Assembly: GCF_042684265.1 (NCBI RefSeq)
Contig: NZ_JBHULB010000006.1
Span: forward strand, 62,001-126,000
DNA: 64,000 bases
Direction: 5' to 3'
Source of the DNA: Croceitalea marina
GTDB taxonomy: Bacteria; Bacteroidota; Bacteroidia; Flavobacteriales; Flavobacteriaceae
Shown: positions 8,925-18,424 of the stretch, piece after piece
Numbering within the stretch: position 1 is the stretch's first letter
How the letters are laid out: each line of letters begins with the position of its first letter
The notes under the pieces: generated by a model
Seen by the model: only the letters and a program-made list of their open reading frames with translations
The model's database searches: none
Told to the model about the DNA's origin: nothing
Program-made: the position numbers and the translations under genes

Positions 8925-10778
8925 TTATTTATTTTTCTTTTGTGCTTCGGCCTGTTCCATCATCTCACGCATCTTTTTCTGGAACTTATTCTCTTTTTTA
9001 GGCTTCTTTTTATTCTCTTGTATTTGGGCATGTATCTTTTTATCATCTAGAATATAATTCTTGATGACTAACATGATACCAATCGTAATTAGGTTAGAAA
9101 CAAAATAATACAAACTCAACCCACTCGCGTAGTTATTAAAGAAGAACAACATCATTAATGGTGACAAATACATGATGAATTTCATATTTGGCATGCCAGG
9201 TTGCTGTTGCATTTGCATGCTTTGACCCGTTGTCATCATCATATAAAAGAAAATAGCCACCGAGGCCAATATTGGAAATAGACTCACGTGATCCCCATAA
9301 AAAGGAATTGTAAATGGAAGATTAAAAATAGTATCATATGAACTTAGGTCTTCCGCCCATAAAAAGGATTTCTGTCTTAGGGCAAATGACGTAGGAAAGA
9401 ACATGAACAATGAATAGAAAATAGGCAATTGCAACAATGCTGGCACACAACCACTCATGGGGCTGACCCCAGCCTTACCATACAACTTCATGGTCTCTTG
9501 CTGTTTTTTCATGGCATTGTCCTTATACTTCTCGTTGATCTCCGTTATCTCCGGTTTTAATACTTTCATTTTTGCCTGCGAGAGGTATGACTTGTACGTT
9601 ACAGGTGATAATGCCAATCTAACAATGATGGTCATTATGATAATAGCGATGCCATATGGTAAGAAAGAGCTTAAAAAAGTATAAAAAGGCGTAAAAACGT
9701 ACCTATTGATCCAACCAAAAATACCCCATCCAAAATAAATGGTATCTTCTAACTGATACTCATCGTACTGGCTTAGCACTTTGACATCAGTTGGGCCATA
9801 GTACCAATCTAAACTCTCTGAAATTTCACCACCCTCGAGGGCCAAGGGGATAGTTGCGGAAAAATCTTTAGTGAACTTAACCTCTTTACTTTCTTCTTCG
9901 ACTAAATTAACGGAGCTAATTTCCGCGGTTTTAAAGTTCTTTTTGGTCGCTAAAATAGAAGTGAAAAAGTGTTGTTTAAAAGAAAGCCATTGCACATCTT
10001 CTTCAGTTTCTTCATCATCACTATTAGCTGAAAGATAATCTATCTTACCATCTTCATAATTGTACATCATTTCAGTATAGCGACTTTCGTACTGCACACT
10101 TTTGTTATGTCGTATACCCTTCAGTTTCCATTCTAGGTTTAGCGGTTTCGATGAATTCAAAACCCCGTTTAAACCTTGTGATCTAACGGTGAAATCTACC
10201 AAATAATCTTTTGGTTTCATTTCATACCGGTATTCTAAATACTGGTTTTCAGAAACTTTGGCCTTTAAAGAAAGAATTTGATTATTGCCACTACTGCTAA
10301 GTGTAGGTTCGAAAAACAAATCCGAAGTACTTAAAACCCTGTTGTCGTTTGTAGAAAAAGAAATGGCAAAATTTGCATTACCATCTTTTATCAAATGTAC
10401 AGGTATAGAGTCATAAGTAACAAAGTCTTTCATCTTTGCCTCAACAATCTGCCCACCTTTATTGGAAATTTCTAAGTATAAAACTTCGTTTTCCAATTTG
10501 GTAGTTCCTTCTGAAGTTTTTGTGAAACCAAATGCCCCTACAGCACTTTTATAATTTGCGACCGCTGTGGAATCTTGCAGATCAATAACAGTTGGTTTTT
10601 GTTCTTCGATTTTCTCAACTTGGTTGCTATTGGCTTCTACTGCTACTTGTTCTTGTTTGGCCTTTTCAGCTTCAATTTCCTCAGGTGTGGGTTGATTGAA
10701 GTAGAACATCGCTATCATTACGGCAAAAATTAATACAAAGCCTATAACCGTATTAATATCAAACTTCTTTTCTTCCAT
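8925..10778 (-). CDS. yidC: Membrane protein insertase YidC
   Basis: A 617-residue YidC of the Gram-negative type. It has an N-terminal transmembrane helix (VIGFVLIFAVMIAMFYF, about residues 11-27), a large periplasmic beta-sandwich domain (to about residue 345) and the conserved C-terminal insertase core. The core includes GIAIIIMTIIVRLALSP, with the Arg of the hydrophilic groove, and GCVPALLQLPIFYSLF. The tail is Lys-rich (KKPKKENKFQKKMREMMEQ), as expected for ribosome contact. It inserts and folds inner-membrane proteins, alone or with SecYEG. It lies 64 bp downstream of pyrG on the same strand, a gene order I associate with Flavobacteria. Confidence 0.97.
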   Translation of the reverse strand: MEEKKFDINTVIGFVLIFAVMIAMFYFNQPTPEEIEAEKAKQEQVAVEANSNQVEKIEEQKPTVIDLQDSTAVANYKSAVGAFGFTKTSEGTTKLENEVLYLEISNKGGQIVEAKMKDFVTYDSIPVHLIKDGNANFAISFSTNDNRVLSTSDLFFEPTLSSSGNNQILSLKAKVSENQYLEYRYEMKPKDYLVDFTVRSQGLNGVLNSSKPLNLEWKLKGIRHNKSVQYESRYTEMMYNYEDGKIDYLSANSDDEETEEDVQWLSFKQHFFTSILATKKNFKTAEISSVNLVEEESKEVKFTKDFSATIPLALEGGEISESLDWYYGPTDVKVLSQYDEYQLEDTIYFGWGIFGWINRYVFTPFYTFLSSFLPYGIAIIIMTIIVRLALSPVTYKSYLSQAKMKVLKPEITEINEKYKDNAMKKQQETMKLYGKAGVSPMSGCVPALLQLPIFYSLFMFFPTSFALRQKSFLWAEDLSSYDTIFNLPFTIPFYGDHVSLFPILASVAIFFYMMMTTGQSMQMQQQPGMPNMKFIMYLSPLMMLFFFNNYASGLSLYYFVSNLITIGIMLVIKNYILDDKKIHAQIQENKKKPKKENKFQKKMREMMEQAEAQKKNK

Positions 10779-10842
10779 GAAAGTTATTTAGTGGTGCTTA
10801 TCTACAAACTTAGGTTGGCAAATATATATCCAAATGTGGTTT

Positions 10843-12480
10843 TTATGCCAAACTGGCATTAGTTTGTTGCAGTTTCTGTTGTAAGACCGCCTTCACAAAT
10901 CCGATAAACAGTGGATGCGGGTCGGCAACAGTACTTTTATATTCTGGGTGATATTGCACCCCTACAAACCAAGGGTGCGAAGGTATCTCTACTATTTCTA
11001 CCAAATTGGTTTTTGAATTTATGCCCGAAGCAATAAGCCCTGCATCTTCTAATTCTTCTTTGTATTTGTTATTAAATTCAAAGCGGTGTCTATGACGTTC
11101 TGAAATTTCTGCTTTGCCGTTATATATCTCTTTAGCAAGTGTACCGTTTTTCAAATTGCAGTCCCATGCACCTAAACGCATCGTACCTCCTTTGCTGGTC
11201 ACGGTCTTTTGCTCTTCCATTAAGTTAATTACCGGATGTGGCGTTTGCTCATCCATTTCGGTCGAATTCGCATCGGTATAACCCAAAACATTTCTTGCAT
11301 ACTCAATGACCGCCATTTGCATACCCAAACAAATACCTAAAAAGGGAATGTTATTTTCCCTAGCATACTGCACTGCAAGAATCTTACCTTCTATACCTCT
11401 TTCACCAAAACCAGGAGCCACCAAAATACCATTAAGGCCCATCATCTTTTTATTCAAGTCTTTTACGGTGATATGTTCTGAATGTATGGACCGTACATTT
11501 ACCTTAACCTCATTTGCTGCACCTGCATGAATAAATGATTCTAAAATGGATTTATAAGAATCTTGCAGTTCAACGTATTTACCTATTAAACCAATGGTAA
11601 CTTCACTTTTTGGATTTTTATGTTTGTGCAGAAACTGCTTCCAATTATCTAAATCGGTCTCTGAATTATCGGGCAAAGCCAACTTTTGAAGCGCTACGGT
11701 ATCTAAACCTTCCTCTTGCATAAGAATAGGCACATCGTATATGGTTGATGCATCAATAGACTGAACTACAGCTTCCTTTTTCACATTACAGAAAAGTGCC
11801 AACTTGTTCTTAATATCATCTGATATTTCATGCTCGGTACGACAGACCAAAATATCGGCCTTTATTCCACTTTCCATCAGGGTTTTTACCGAGTGTTGTG
11901 TAGGTTTGGTCTTTAACTCCCCCGCTGCAGATAAAAAAGGTACCAAAGTGAGGTGTATGACAATACCATTGTTATCACCTAATTCCCAAAGAAGTTGGCG
12001 AACCGCCTCTATATAAGGTAAAGATTCAATATCACCGACAGTACCTCCAATTTCAGTAATTACAATATCATACTCACCACTATTACCAAGAATTTGAATG
12101 CGTTCTTTAATTTCATTGGTAATATGGGGCACCACTTGAACGGTTTTACCCAAAAACTCTCCTCTACGCTCTTTTTCTATGACACTCTGATAAATTCTAC
12201 CCGTGGTAACATTATTGGCCTGAGAGGTTTTTACATTTAAAAAACGCTCATAATGCCCAAGGTCTAAATCTGTTTCCGCGCCATCGTCGGTTACATAGCA
12301 TTCGCCATGCTCGTAAGGGTTTAATGTACCTGGATCAACATTAATGTACGGGTCTAATTTTTGAATGGTTGTTTTATAACCTCTGGCCTGTAGTAATTTA
12401 GCCAAAGAAGCGGCGATAATACCTTTACCTAATGAAGATGTTACGCCTCCCGTAACAAAAATGTACTTGGTTTGTGACAT
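10843..12480 (-). CDS. pyrG: CTP synthase
   Basis: A 545-residue CTP synthase with normal two-domain architecture. The N-terminal amidoligase domain begins FVTGGVTSSLGKGI (P-loop, about residues 8-21) and contains the Mg/UTP-binding segment DPYINVDPGT. The C-terminal class I glutamine amidotransferase domain has the nucleophile Cys in GICLGMQ (about residue 390) and the His-Glu pair in VQYHPEYKS. It makes CTP from UTP, ATP and glutamine. It is probably the first gene of a pyrG-yidC transcription unit. Confidence 0.98.
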   Translation of the reverse strand: MSQTKYIFVTGGVTSSLGKGIIAASLAKLLQARGYKTTIQKLDPYINVDPGTLNPYEHGECYVTDDGAETDLDLGHYERFLNVKTSQANNVTTGRIYQSVIEKERRGEFLGKTVQVVPHITNEIKERIQILGNSGEYDIVITEIGGTVGDIESLPYIEAVRQLLWELGDNNGIVIHLTLVPFLSAAGELKTKPTQHSVKTLMESGIKADILVCRTEHEISDDIKNKLALFCNVKKEAVVQSIDASTIYDVPILMQEEGLDTVALQKLALPDNSETDLDNWKQFLHKHKNPKSEVTIGLIGKYVELQDSYKSILESFIHAGAANEVKVNVRSIHSEHITVKDLNKKMMGLNGILVAPGFGERGIEGKILAVQYARENNIPFLGICLGMQMAVIEYARNVLGYTDANSTEMDEQTPHPVINLMEEQKTVTSKGGTMRLGAWDCNLKNGTLAKEIYNGKAEISERHRHRFEFNNKYKEELEDAGLIASGINSKTNLVEIVEIPSHPWFVGVQYHPEYKSTVADPHPLFIGFVKAVLQQKLQQTNASLA

Positions 12481-12504
12481 GATTGTATCTGCTTTTACGG
12501 GGCA

Positions 12505-12512
12505 TAAAGGTA
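12505..12512 (-). promoter_or_regulatory. -7 promoter element of pyrG
   Basis: Read on the minus strand this is TACCTTTA, one mismatch from TANNTTTG, 24 bp before the pyrG ATG. A clear -33 TTG was not identified. Confidence 0.45.
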
Positions 12513-12535
12513 CATATTATAGGCAGATATTTAGG

Positions 12536-12772
12536 CTAATCCTTCGGGAATTCTTTTCGTAGCTTTCTAATCATGGGTTCTAAACCGTTCGATTTAATAT
12601 CTAAAATGGTTTGGAGGTAGTCACCTAATTTTCCTTCAGGAAAGCCTTTCTGTTTAAACCATACTAGGTAGGGAATAGGCAAATCGACCAAATACCTATC
12701 CTTGTATTTACCAAAGGGCATTTTGTAATGCACCAACTTTAGCAGTTCTTGTTTGTCTGGTTTAATTTCCAT
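12536..12772 (-). CDS. DUF3820 family small protein
   Basis: A 78-residue protein with the DUF3820 signature MPFGKYKDRYLVDLPIPYL (about residues 19-37) followed by VWFKQKGFPEGKLGDYL. The family is widespread and small. Some members have been linked to quorum-sensing-regulated virulence, but no biochemical function is established. It lies 55 bp upstream of the pyrG start and about 44 bp from the divergent TIM-barrel gene, so it has its own short control region. Confidence 0.8.
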   Translation of the reverse strand: MEIKPDKQELLKLVHYKMPFGKYKDRYLVDLPIPYLVWFKQKGFPEGKLGDYLQTILDIKSNGLEPMIRKLRKEFPKD

Positions 12773-12816
12773 TTATTTCGCTAAAAATACTATCTTTCAT
12801 TTTAGAAAAGCCACTA

Positions 12817-13680
12817 ATGAGAAGAAGAGATTTTGTAGCTGCCTCAGCAATAGGTGCAGCAGGTATGGTCACCACATCTGGTTTAGCACAAACAAATACC
12901 GTAAAAAAAGATTTTGAACTCAAGAACAATATAAACCATAGTGTTTGTCAATGGTGCTTTGGGGATATTCCCCTAGAGGATTTTTTAAAAGAGTTGAATA
13001 CATTAGGTATTAAAGCTATAGACCTTATTGGCCCAAAAGACTGGCCGCTACTTAAAAAATATGATATTCATTGTTCAATGTGCAATGGTGCAGAAATCAG
13101 TTTGACAGAAGGATGGAACGACCCAAAATATCATGAACAATTAATTAAGCAGTATACTGAAATTATACCTCAAGTGGCGGAGGCAGGTTATACCAACCTA
13201 ATTTGTTTTAGCGGCAATAGACGAGGTATGAACGACTATGTAGGTCTGCAGAATTGTGTAGATGGACTTTCAAAAATTATTCCTTTGGCCGAAGAACATG
13301 GCGTTGTAATTCAAATGGAACTTTTTAATCAGGTGAACCACCCAGATTATATGTGCGACAACTCACTTTGGGGAATAGAACTTTGCAAACATCTTGGCAG
13401 CGAAAACTTTAAGTTGCTTTATGACATTTATCACATGCAAATTCAAGAAGGTGATATTATCAGAAGCATTCAGAATTATCATCACTACTTTGGGCATTAC
13501 CATACTGCCGGGGTACCAGGGCGAAATGAAATTGATGAAACCCAAGAACTATACTACCCTGCCATTATGAAAGCCATCTTGGATACCGGATTTAAGGGGT
13601 ATGTAGCGCAAGAATTTATCGTGACCTGGGATGATAAAATAGCCGCTTTAAAAGATGCTTTTTCGCGCTGTGACGTTTAA
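12817..13680 (+). CDS. Tat-exported hydroxypyruvate isomerase-like TIM-barrel protein
   Basis: A 287-residue sugar phosphate isomerase/epimerase-like protein (AP endonuclease family 2 fold). The N-terminus MRRRDFVAASAIGAAGMVTT is a twin-arginine signal (RRRDF), so the enzyme folds in the cytoplasm and is exported. Metal-site motifs follow the hydroxypyruvate isomerase pattern: QMELFNQVNHPDYMCDN (Glu ligand), LLYDIYHMQIQEGD (Asp/His), GHYHTAGVPGRNEID, and the final Glu in YVAQEFI. Cytoplasmic homologues interconvert hydroxypyruvate and tartronate semialdehyde. Exported relatives are common in Bacteroidota and their substrate is unclear. Its stop overlaps the convergent DUF922 gene by 4 bp. Confidence 0.85.
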   Translation: MRRRDFVAASAIGAAGMVTTSGLAQTNTVKKDFELKNNINHSVCQWCFGDIPLEDFLKELNTLGIKAIDLIGPKDWPLLKKYDIHCSMCNGAEISLTEGWNDPKYHEQLIKQYTEIIPQVAEAGYTNLICFSGNRRGMNDYVGLQNCVDGLSKIIPLAEEHGVVIQMELFNQVNHPDYMCDNSLWGIELCKHLGSENFKLLYDIYHMQIQEGDIIRSIQNYHHYFGHYHTAGVPGRNEIDETQELYYPAIMKAILDTGFKGYVAQEFIVTWDDKIAALKDAFSRCDV

Positions 13681-14213
13681 TCTGCTTTAGCCAAGGCCAG
13701 CGCTATCTGCTCATTCCAACGAAGTTGCTGTTCTCTATTTCTTGAAAAGCTGGTTTCCCAATCATAACGGTCTTGAAAATCTGAAAGTTCTTTTAGGGTC
13801 TCTTTATAGATCGCTCGAACCTCAGCTTTCACATTATCAGAAAATGAAGTTTCATTTAACCGTTTCCGCATTTTTCTTGCAAACAATTCTGAAATATCAA
13901 AATGAAGCTGTTCGTGACTCAAGATTAAATCGTTACAAACCGAAGGCTTATACCATGATTCATTGGGGTAAAAAAATGCATTGACCTCAAAATCAAGTTT
14001 TACTTCATGATGTAACAAATTAGCAGAATACTTATAGCTGATACCACTTGCAGTTGTAGCGGCCGGTGCAGCATCAGGAGGCACCTCTCCCTTGAAATCT
14101 TTCCAGGTAAGTCTTTTATTGGCATTCCAGACATAAGACTCCTCTAAGTCTTGAGAAAAACAACTTATCCCAAAAACTAGAAAAATATATGTTATTATCA
14201 GGCCTTTGTCCAA
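13677..14213 (-). CDS. DUF922 family exported putative zinc protease
   Basis: A 178-residue protein with a short N-terminal signal sequence (IITYIFLVFGISCFSQ) and a DUF922-like domain. The key motif is ILSHEQLHFDISELFARKM (about residues 97-115), an HExxH zinc-binding pattern with a following acidic/helical segment. The family is predicted to contain secreted zinc-dependent proteases, but activity has not generally been shown. The best start found is a TTG inside the 3' end of the upstream osmC-like gene (16-bp overlap), which suggests translational coupling. No in-frame ATG precedes the signal peptide. Confidence 0.75.
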   Translation of the reverse strand: MDKGLIITYIFLVFGISCFSQDLEESYVWNANKRLTWKDFKGEVPPDAAPAATTASGISYKYSANLLHHEVKLDFEVNAFFYPNESWYKPSVCNDLILSHEQLHFDISELFARKMRKRLNETSFSDNVKAEVRAIYKETLKELSDFQDRYDWETSFSRNREQQLRWNEQIALALAKAD

Positions 14214-14605
14214 TTGAAGGTAATTTCTTTTTCAATATCTGGATGCAAACTGTGATGCACTGGGCAGGTATTTGCCGTGCGCTCTAGTATAGTTCTATGT
14301 TTATCAGAAACAGCCGAAGGAAGTTCTATATGCACTTCAATTTTCGCTATTCTTCTGGGCTCTGAAGCCATATGTTTGGTAACGGCAGCAGTCACTCCTT
14401 TTAAATCGACCGATAGGTCTCTGGCTTTTATCCCCATAACGGTAAGCATACAACTTGCCAAACCTGTAGCGACCGTATCCGTTGGGGAAAATGCTTCCCC
14501 CAAACCATTATTGTCGACCGGTGCATCGGTAATAAATTCATTACCAGAACGCAAATGGTGGCACGTTGTTCGCAATTCACCAGTATAAGTAACTTTAGAC
14601 GTCAT
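14198..14605 (-). CDS. OsmC/Ohr family peroxide-reducing protein
   Basis: A 135-residue OsmC-like protein. The two redox cysteines of the family are present: ATGLASCMLTVMG (about residue 52) and ANTCPVHHSL (about residue 115). Such proteins reduce organic hydroperoxides through a Cys-Cys cycle in the cytoplasm. The ATG interlocks with the stop of the upstream LysM gene (TAATG), and its 3' end overlaps the DUF922 gene, so guaA, the LysM gene, this gene and the DUF922 gene form one compact minus-strand operon. Whether it belongs to the OsmC or YhfA-like subgroup cannot be settled by eye. Confidence 0.9.
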   Translation of the reverse strand: MTSKVTYTGELRTTCHHLRSGNEFITDAPVDNNGLGEAFSPTDTVATGLASCMLTVMGIKARDLSVDLKGVTAAVTKHMASEPRRIAKIEVHIELPSAVSDKHRTILERTANTCPVHHSLHPDIEKEITFNWTKA

Positions 14606-16734
14606 TATTCTTCGATTTGTTTTACTTGAAGTTGGTCATATTGCATCAAATAAGATGCATTATTAAAGTAACCTTTTGTCCATTTGTTGTAATAATTGAA
14701 TTTATTACCACTATACTCGGTTAAACCAATCAACTGTGAAGTAGCCTCCAAATTCTTTTTATATGCTAGCTTTAATAGCAAGTCTAGGGTTAAATCGAAA
14801 CCACGAGTGGCATAGCGATCAGGCTCATTACCATACTTTTTGGTATAAGCATCGGTAAAATAATCTCCATTAATTTCTCTGTTGGCAGATGGGTATGTAA
14901 ATTTTAAATTTGATAGATGTGGCAAAGAAACTTCGTCTCCTTCAAAAGCACTATTGTAATTAGTAGTAAACATACGCACCGTATAGTTTTCTTCTGAATT
15001 TGCTGCATTTAAAATGGAGCTTATACTGGCTACAAGATTCTGTTTTTTTGTTTCTACAAAAACCCAATACTCTTGATTTTCAGATAACATCAATAAAAAA
15101 TCCTCTAAATGCAAGGACCCATCTTTAGCCATTTTAGCAACACGTGCGGTTGGAAATTTGGCAAGAATAGAATCTTTTACAGCTTGGTGCTTATCATCTG
15201 CAATTACCAGAATTTTTTCTTTATCTATTTTCTTTGCAACATAATCTAAAATGCTAACTCTAAGATTCTCATCATTAGGCATAGAGTAAAAAACATTGCT
15301 TAAACTCATTTGGTTGTTAGAAGCATATGGTGCAATTACCGGTATATTATAATTAGATGCTTGGACAGCAACTTCCGCTATTAAATTTGGACTTATTGGA
15401 CCAACTATGGCATCTACATTAATTAAAGACTGTTGCAGTAATAAACTTTTCGTCTTTTCATAACTTAATTCAGTATCTAAAACTTTTACATCTACAGAAA
15501 GCCCCATCTTTTTTACAGAATCTAAGGCAACCATAGCCCCGGTGTAAAGACCCAAAGCAGCACTCATATCTCTTCTACCTTTTACTTGAGCTTCAGTCTT
15601 CTTCTTATCATTAAAATCTACTCTATCTAACCTAAATGGTAGTAAAAAAAGAAGACTTGGCCTATTTTCAATATTAATACTATCTATTAAGTTTATTTTA
15701 TCTAGTACTAAAGCATTTTTAACTGCTAGCTGTTTTGCTTTTACTTTTGGTAATTTAAGAACCATACCGGCCCTTAATCCATTCTCCAATTCTGGGTTAA
15801 GTGCAAAAAGAGAATCACGAGAAATTTGTAAGTTTTGAGTTAACCTAAAAATATTTTGCTTTGGCTTTACCTCATAAAAAATATAATTATCTGTATTTAC
15901 GGTTTCGGTAATAGGTTTTCTTTTTGGCAAACGCAATACCATACCTTCTTTTAGACCTCCTACTTCATTAATTTCTGGATTAAGTTTTATAACAGAATCA
16001 ATGGGAATACCGTAATTCTGACTTATTCTAAATATCCCTATAGATTTTGGCACGGTATAAGACTCAAACAGCACTACTTCTTGCTCACTGAGACCATCTC
16101 CTTTTGGTCTAGGCAGTTTCAATTCTTGCCCTTCAGCTAAATAAGCAGTGTTTTTGGGCAATTCTGGGTTTAAAACCAGCAAGCTATCCACCGTAATACC
16201 GTATTTGTTGGCAATACTCCATCGTGTTTCTTTTGCTTTTACGGTATAAATTTCAACCTCTAATTCTTTTTCTTCTTCAACTTCGGGATATTGCGGTATC
16301 TGCAATACCATTCCCTTTTTAAGTTGTTCAGCATATAATGTGGGGTTATACTTTTTTATTTGTTCTTCGCTAACACCGTATAGCTGGGTAAGGCCAAACA
16401 TGGTTTCGCGCTTTTTAACCTTATGCTTTTTATAACTAATAGGAACTTCTTGTTCTATAGCTACTTTTTCTTTTGGTTTTTCCTTTTCAACAACAGGTTT
16501 TCCAGCTACTTGTATAACCAAAACCGTATTTGGTTTAATATCTTCTGAGTTTTTTAGCTCTTTATTTAGTTGAAGTATAGAATAGGGTGTTACACGGTAT
16601 TGCTTTGCAATACTGGTTAAAGTCTCTCCCTTCTTTACCTGATGTGTAGTGTATTTTTGTTGTGCAGCAACCTTGTTACTGAAAAAAAATACTACGGCGA
16701 ATACACAAACTATCTTAAAAACTAATCTTTTCAT
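14605..16734 (-). CDS. LysM-repeat protein fused to a periplasmic-binding-protein-like domain
   Basis: A 709-residue exported protein. After a signal peptide (LVFKIVCVFAVVFFFSNKVAA) come five LysM-like repeats in the first about 340 residues; the first is HQVKKGETLTSIAKQYRVTP, and each ends in a G(M/Q)xLxxP-type strand. The C-terminal half (about 365-700) is a type 1 periplasmic-binding fold, with INVDAIVGPISPNLIAEVA and NIPVIAPYASNNQM. The likely role is a peptidoglycan-bound periplasmic protein related to the LpoA/ABC-binding-protein fold; the ligand is unknown. The ATG at 16734 is chosen because it gives a clean signal peptide and a TAATG junction with guaA; an ATG nine bases upstream lies inside guaA. 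Confidence 0.88.
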   Translation of the reverse strand: MKRLVFKIVCVFAVVFFFSNKVAAQQKYTTHQVKKGETLTSIAKQYRVTPYSILQLNKELKNSEDIKPNTVLVIQVAGKPVVEKEKPKEKVAIEQEVPISYKKHKVKKRETMFGLTQLYGVSEEQIKKYNPTLYAEQLKKGMVLQIPQYPEVEEEKELEVEIYTVKAKETRWSIANKYGITVDSLLVLNPELPKNTAYLAEGQELKLPRPKGDGLSEQEVVLFESYTVPKSIGIFRISQNYGIPIDSVIKLNPEINEVGGLKEGMVLRLPKRKPITETVNTDNYIFYEVKPKQNIFRLTQNLQISRDSLFALNPELENGLRAGMVLKLPKVKAKQLAVKNALVLDKINLIDSINIENRPSLLFLLPFRLDRVDFNDKKKTEAQVKGRRDMSAALGLYTGAMVALDSVKKMGLSVDVKVLDTELSYEKTKSLLLQQSLINVDAIVGPISPNLIAEVAVQASNYNIPVIAPYASNNQMSLSNVFYSMPNDENLRVSILDYVAKKIDKEKILVIADDKHQAVKDSILAKFPTARVAKMAKDGSLHLEDFLLMLSENQEYWVFVETKKQNLVASISSILNAANSEENYTVRMFTTNYNSAFEGDEVSLPHLSNLKFTYPSANREINGDYFTDAYTKKYGNEPDRYATRGFDLTLDLLLKLAYKKNLEATSQLIGLTEYSGNKFNYYNKWTKGYFNNASYLMQYDQLQVKQIEE

Positions 16735-18266
16735 TATTCCCATTCTATAGTCGCTGGAGGTTTTGAACTAATATCATATACGACACGATTTACTCCAGGG
16801 ACTTTATTAATGATGTCATTTGACGTTTTTTGCAAAAATTCATAGGGTAAATTAACCCAGTCTGCCGTCATTCCATCTGTACTTTCAACAGCTCTTAAAG
16901 CTACACATTTTTCATAAGTACGTTCATCACCCATTACGCCCACACTATTTACGGGTAAAAGCATAGCACCTGCCTGCCAAACGCTATCATAAAGGCCATT
17001 ACTTTTTAAACCATCAATAAAAATAGCATCTACCTCTTGTAAAATAGACACCTTTTCTGGAGTAATGTCACCCAAAATTCGAATTGCCAATCCAGGTCCT
17101 GGGAAGGGATGCCTTCCTAAAAGTTCTTTATCTAATCCCATACTGGCTCCTACCCTTCGCACTTCATCTTTAAACAACATTTTCAAAGGCTCTACTACTT
17201 TCAGTTTCATATAATCGGGCAATCCACCAACATTATGATGACTTTTTATGGTGGCTGAAGGTCCTCCCGTTGCTGAAACCGATTCAATCACATCAGGATA
17301 AATAGTCCCCTGTGCCAACCATGTAGCACCATCAACCAATTTAGATTCATCATCGAATACCTCAACAAAAACACGACCGATAATCTTACGTTTTTTCTCG
17401 GGATCGCTCTCCCCTGCCAATTCATCCAAAAAGCGTGCCGAAGCATCTACGCCTTTTACATTGAGCCCCATTCCTTCGTACTGTTTTAATACTCCGCTAA
17501 ACTCATTTTTACGCAACAAGCCATTGTTCACAAAAATACAATGCAAATTGGGGCCAATAGCTTTATGAAGCAAAACTGCGGCAACCGAAGAATCGACGCC
17601 TCCAGATAAGCCTAAAATCACTTTATCATCTCCAAGTTTTTCTTTAAGTTCAGCTACCGTTGTCTCTACAAAAGCATCGGGTGTCCAAGTTTGTTCTATT
17701 CCCGCGATGTTGACTAAAAAGTTCTCTAACAACTGTTTTCCGTCTGTCGAATGATATACTTCAGGGTGGAATTGAATACCATAGGTTTCTTCCCCATCAA
17801 ATTTAAATGCCGCATTCTCTACATCATGCGTACTTGCTAAAAGCTGGGTATTCTCAGGAAGTTGTTTAATGGTATCCGCATGACTCATCCACACTTGGCT
17901 TCCGGTATTGACCTTTGCTAAAAAAGGATTATCTGTTTCTACATGGGAGAGGTTGGCTCTACCGTACTCCCTAGTATTTGACTTTTCGACGTTCCCACCA
18001 TTAAAATGAGCCAAATATTGAGCTCCATAACAAACACCTAATAAAGGTTTCTTTCCTCGAATTTCCGACAAATCTGGATGCGGTGCATCATCAGCTCTAA
18101 CAGAAAATGGAGAACCCGAAAGTATCACCGCTTTATACTCAGAGAGGTCTTCTGGGGGGTTATTAAAAGGTTTAATTTCAGAGAAAATATTCAGCTCTCG
18201 AACACGTCTACCAATGAGTTGAGTATACTGAGAACCGAAGTCTAGAATTAGGACTTTGTTTTGCAT
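16734..18266 (-). CDS. guaA: GMP synthase (glutamine-hydrolysing)
   Basis: A 510-residue GMP synthase. The N-terminal class I amidotransferase domain has the Cys nucleophile in LLGVCYGAQYLA (about residue 79) and the His-Glu pair in GIQFHPEVYHS. The ATP-pyrophosphatase P-loop is LGLSGGVDSSVAAVLL (about residues 215-230), and the C-terminal dimerisation domain ends with SSKPPATIEWE. It converts XMP to GMP using glutamine. The ATG at 18266 begins MQNKVLILDFGSQYTQLI as in homologues; the more upstream start at 18272 would be a TTG. It heads the minus-strand operon with the LysM gene. Confidence 0.98.
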   Translation of the reverse strand: MQNKVLILDFGSQYTQLIGRRVRELNIFSEIKPFNNPPEDLSEYKAVILSGSPFSVRADDAPHPDLSEIRGKKPLLGVCYGAQYLAHFNGGNVEKSNTREYGRANLSHVETDNPFLAKVNTGSQVWMSHADTIKQLPENTQLLASTHDVENAAFKFDGEETYGIQFHPEVYHSTDGKQLLENFLVNIAGIEQTWTPDAFVETTVAELKEKLGDDKVILGLSGGVDSSVAAVLLHKAIGPNLHCIFVNNGLLRKNEFSGVLKQYEGMGLNVKGVDASARFLDELAGESDPEKKRKIIGRVFVEVFDDESKLVDGATWLAQGTIYPDVIESVSATGGPSATIKSHHNVGGLPDYMKLKVVEPLKMLFKDEVRRVGASMGLDKELLGRHPFPGPGLAIRILGDITPEKVSILQEVDAIFIDGLKSNGLYDSVWQAGAMLLPVNSVGVMGDERTYEKCVALRAVESTDGMTADWVNLPYEFLQKTSNDIINKVPGVNRVVYDISSKPPATIEWE

Positions 18267-18387
18267 GGGCAAAAATAGGAAAATCGAAAATTTAAAGAAG
18301 TCTTCTTTCTAGATATTTACAAGAGGTTTTTAACACCTTAACTATATCAATAAATATGACTCTTAGCACTTAACAAAGGAATAATTG

Positions 18388-18395
18388 TATCTTTA
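18388..18395 (+). promoter_or_regulatory. -7 element of regulator gene, module 1
   Basis: TATCTTTA, one mismatch from TANNTTTG, 29 bp before the ATG of the first TPR-HTH regulator. The same TGTATCTTTAAAA block recurs at 26375-26382 before the 39-codon ORF of module 3, which supports a shared origin. Confidence 0.5.
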
Positions 18396-18424
18396 AAAAT
18401 ATTCCCCCACCAAACCAAACTTTT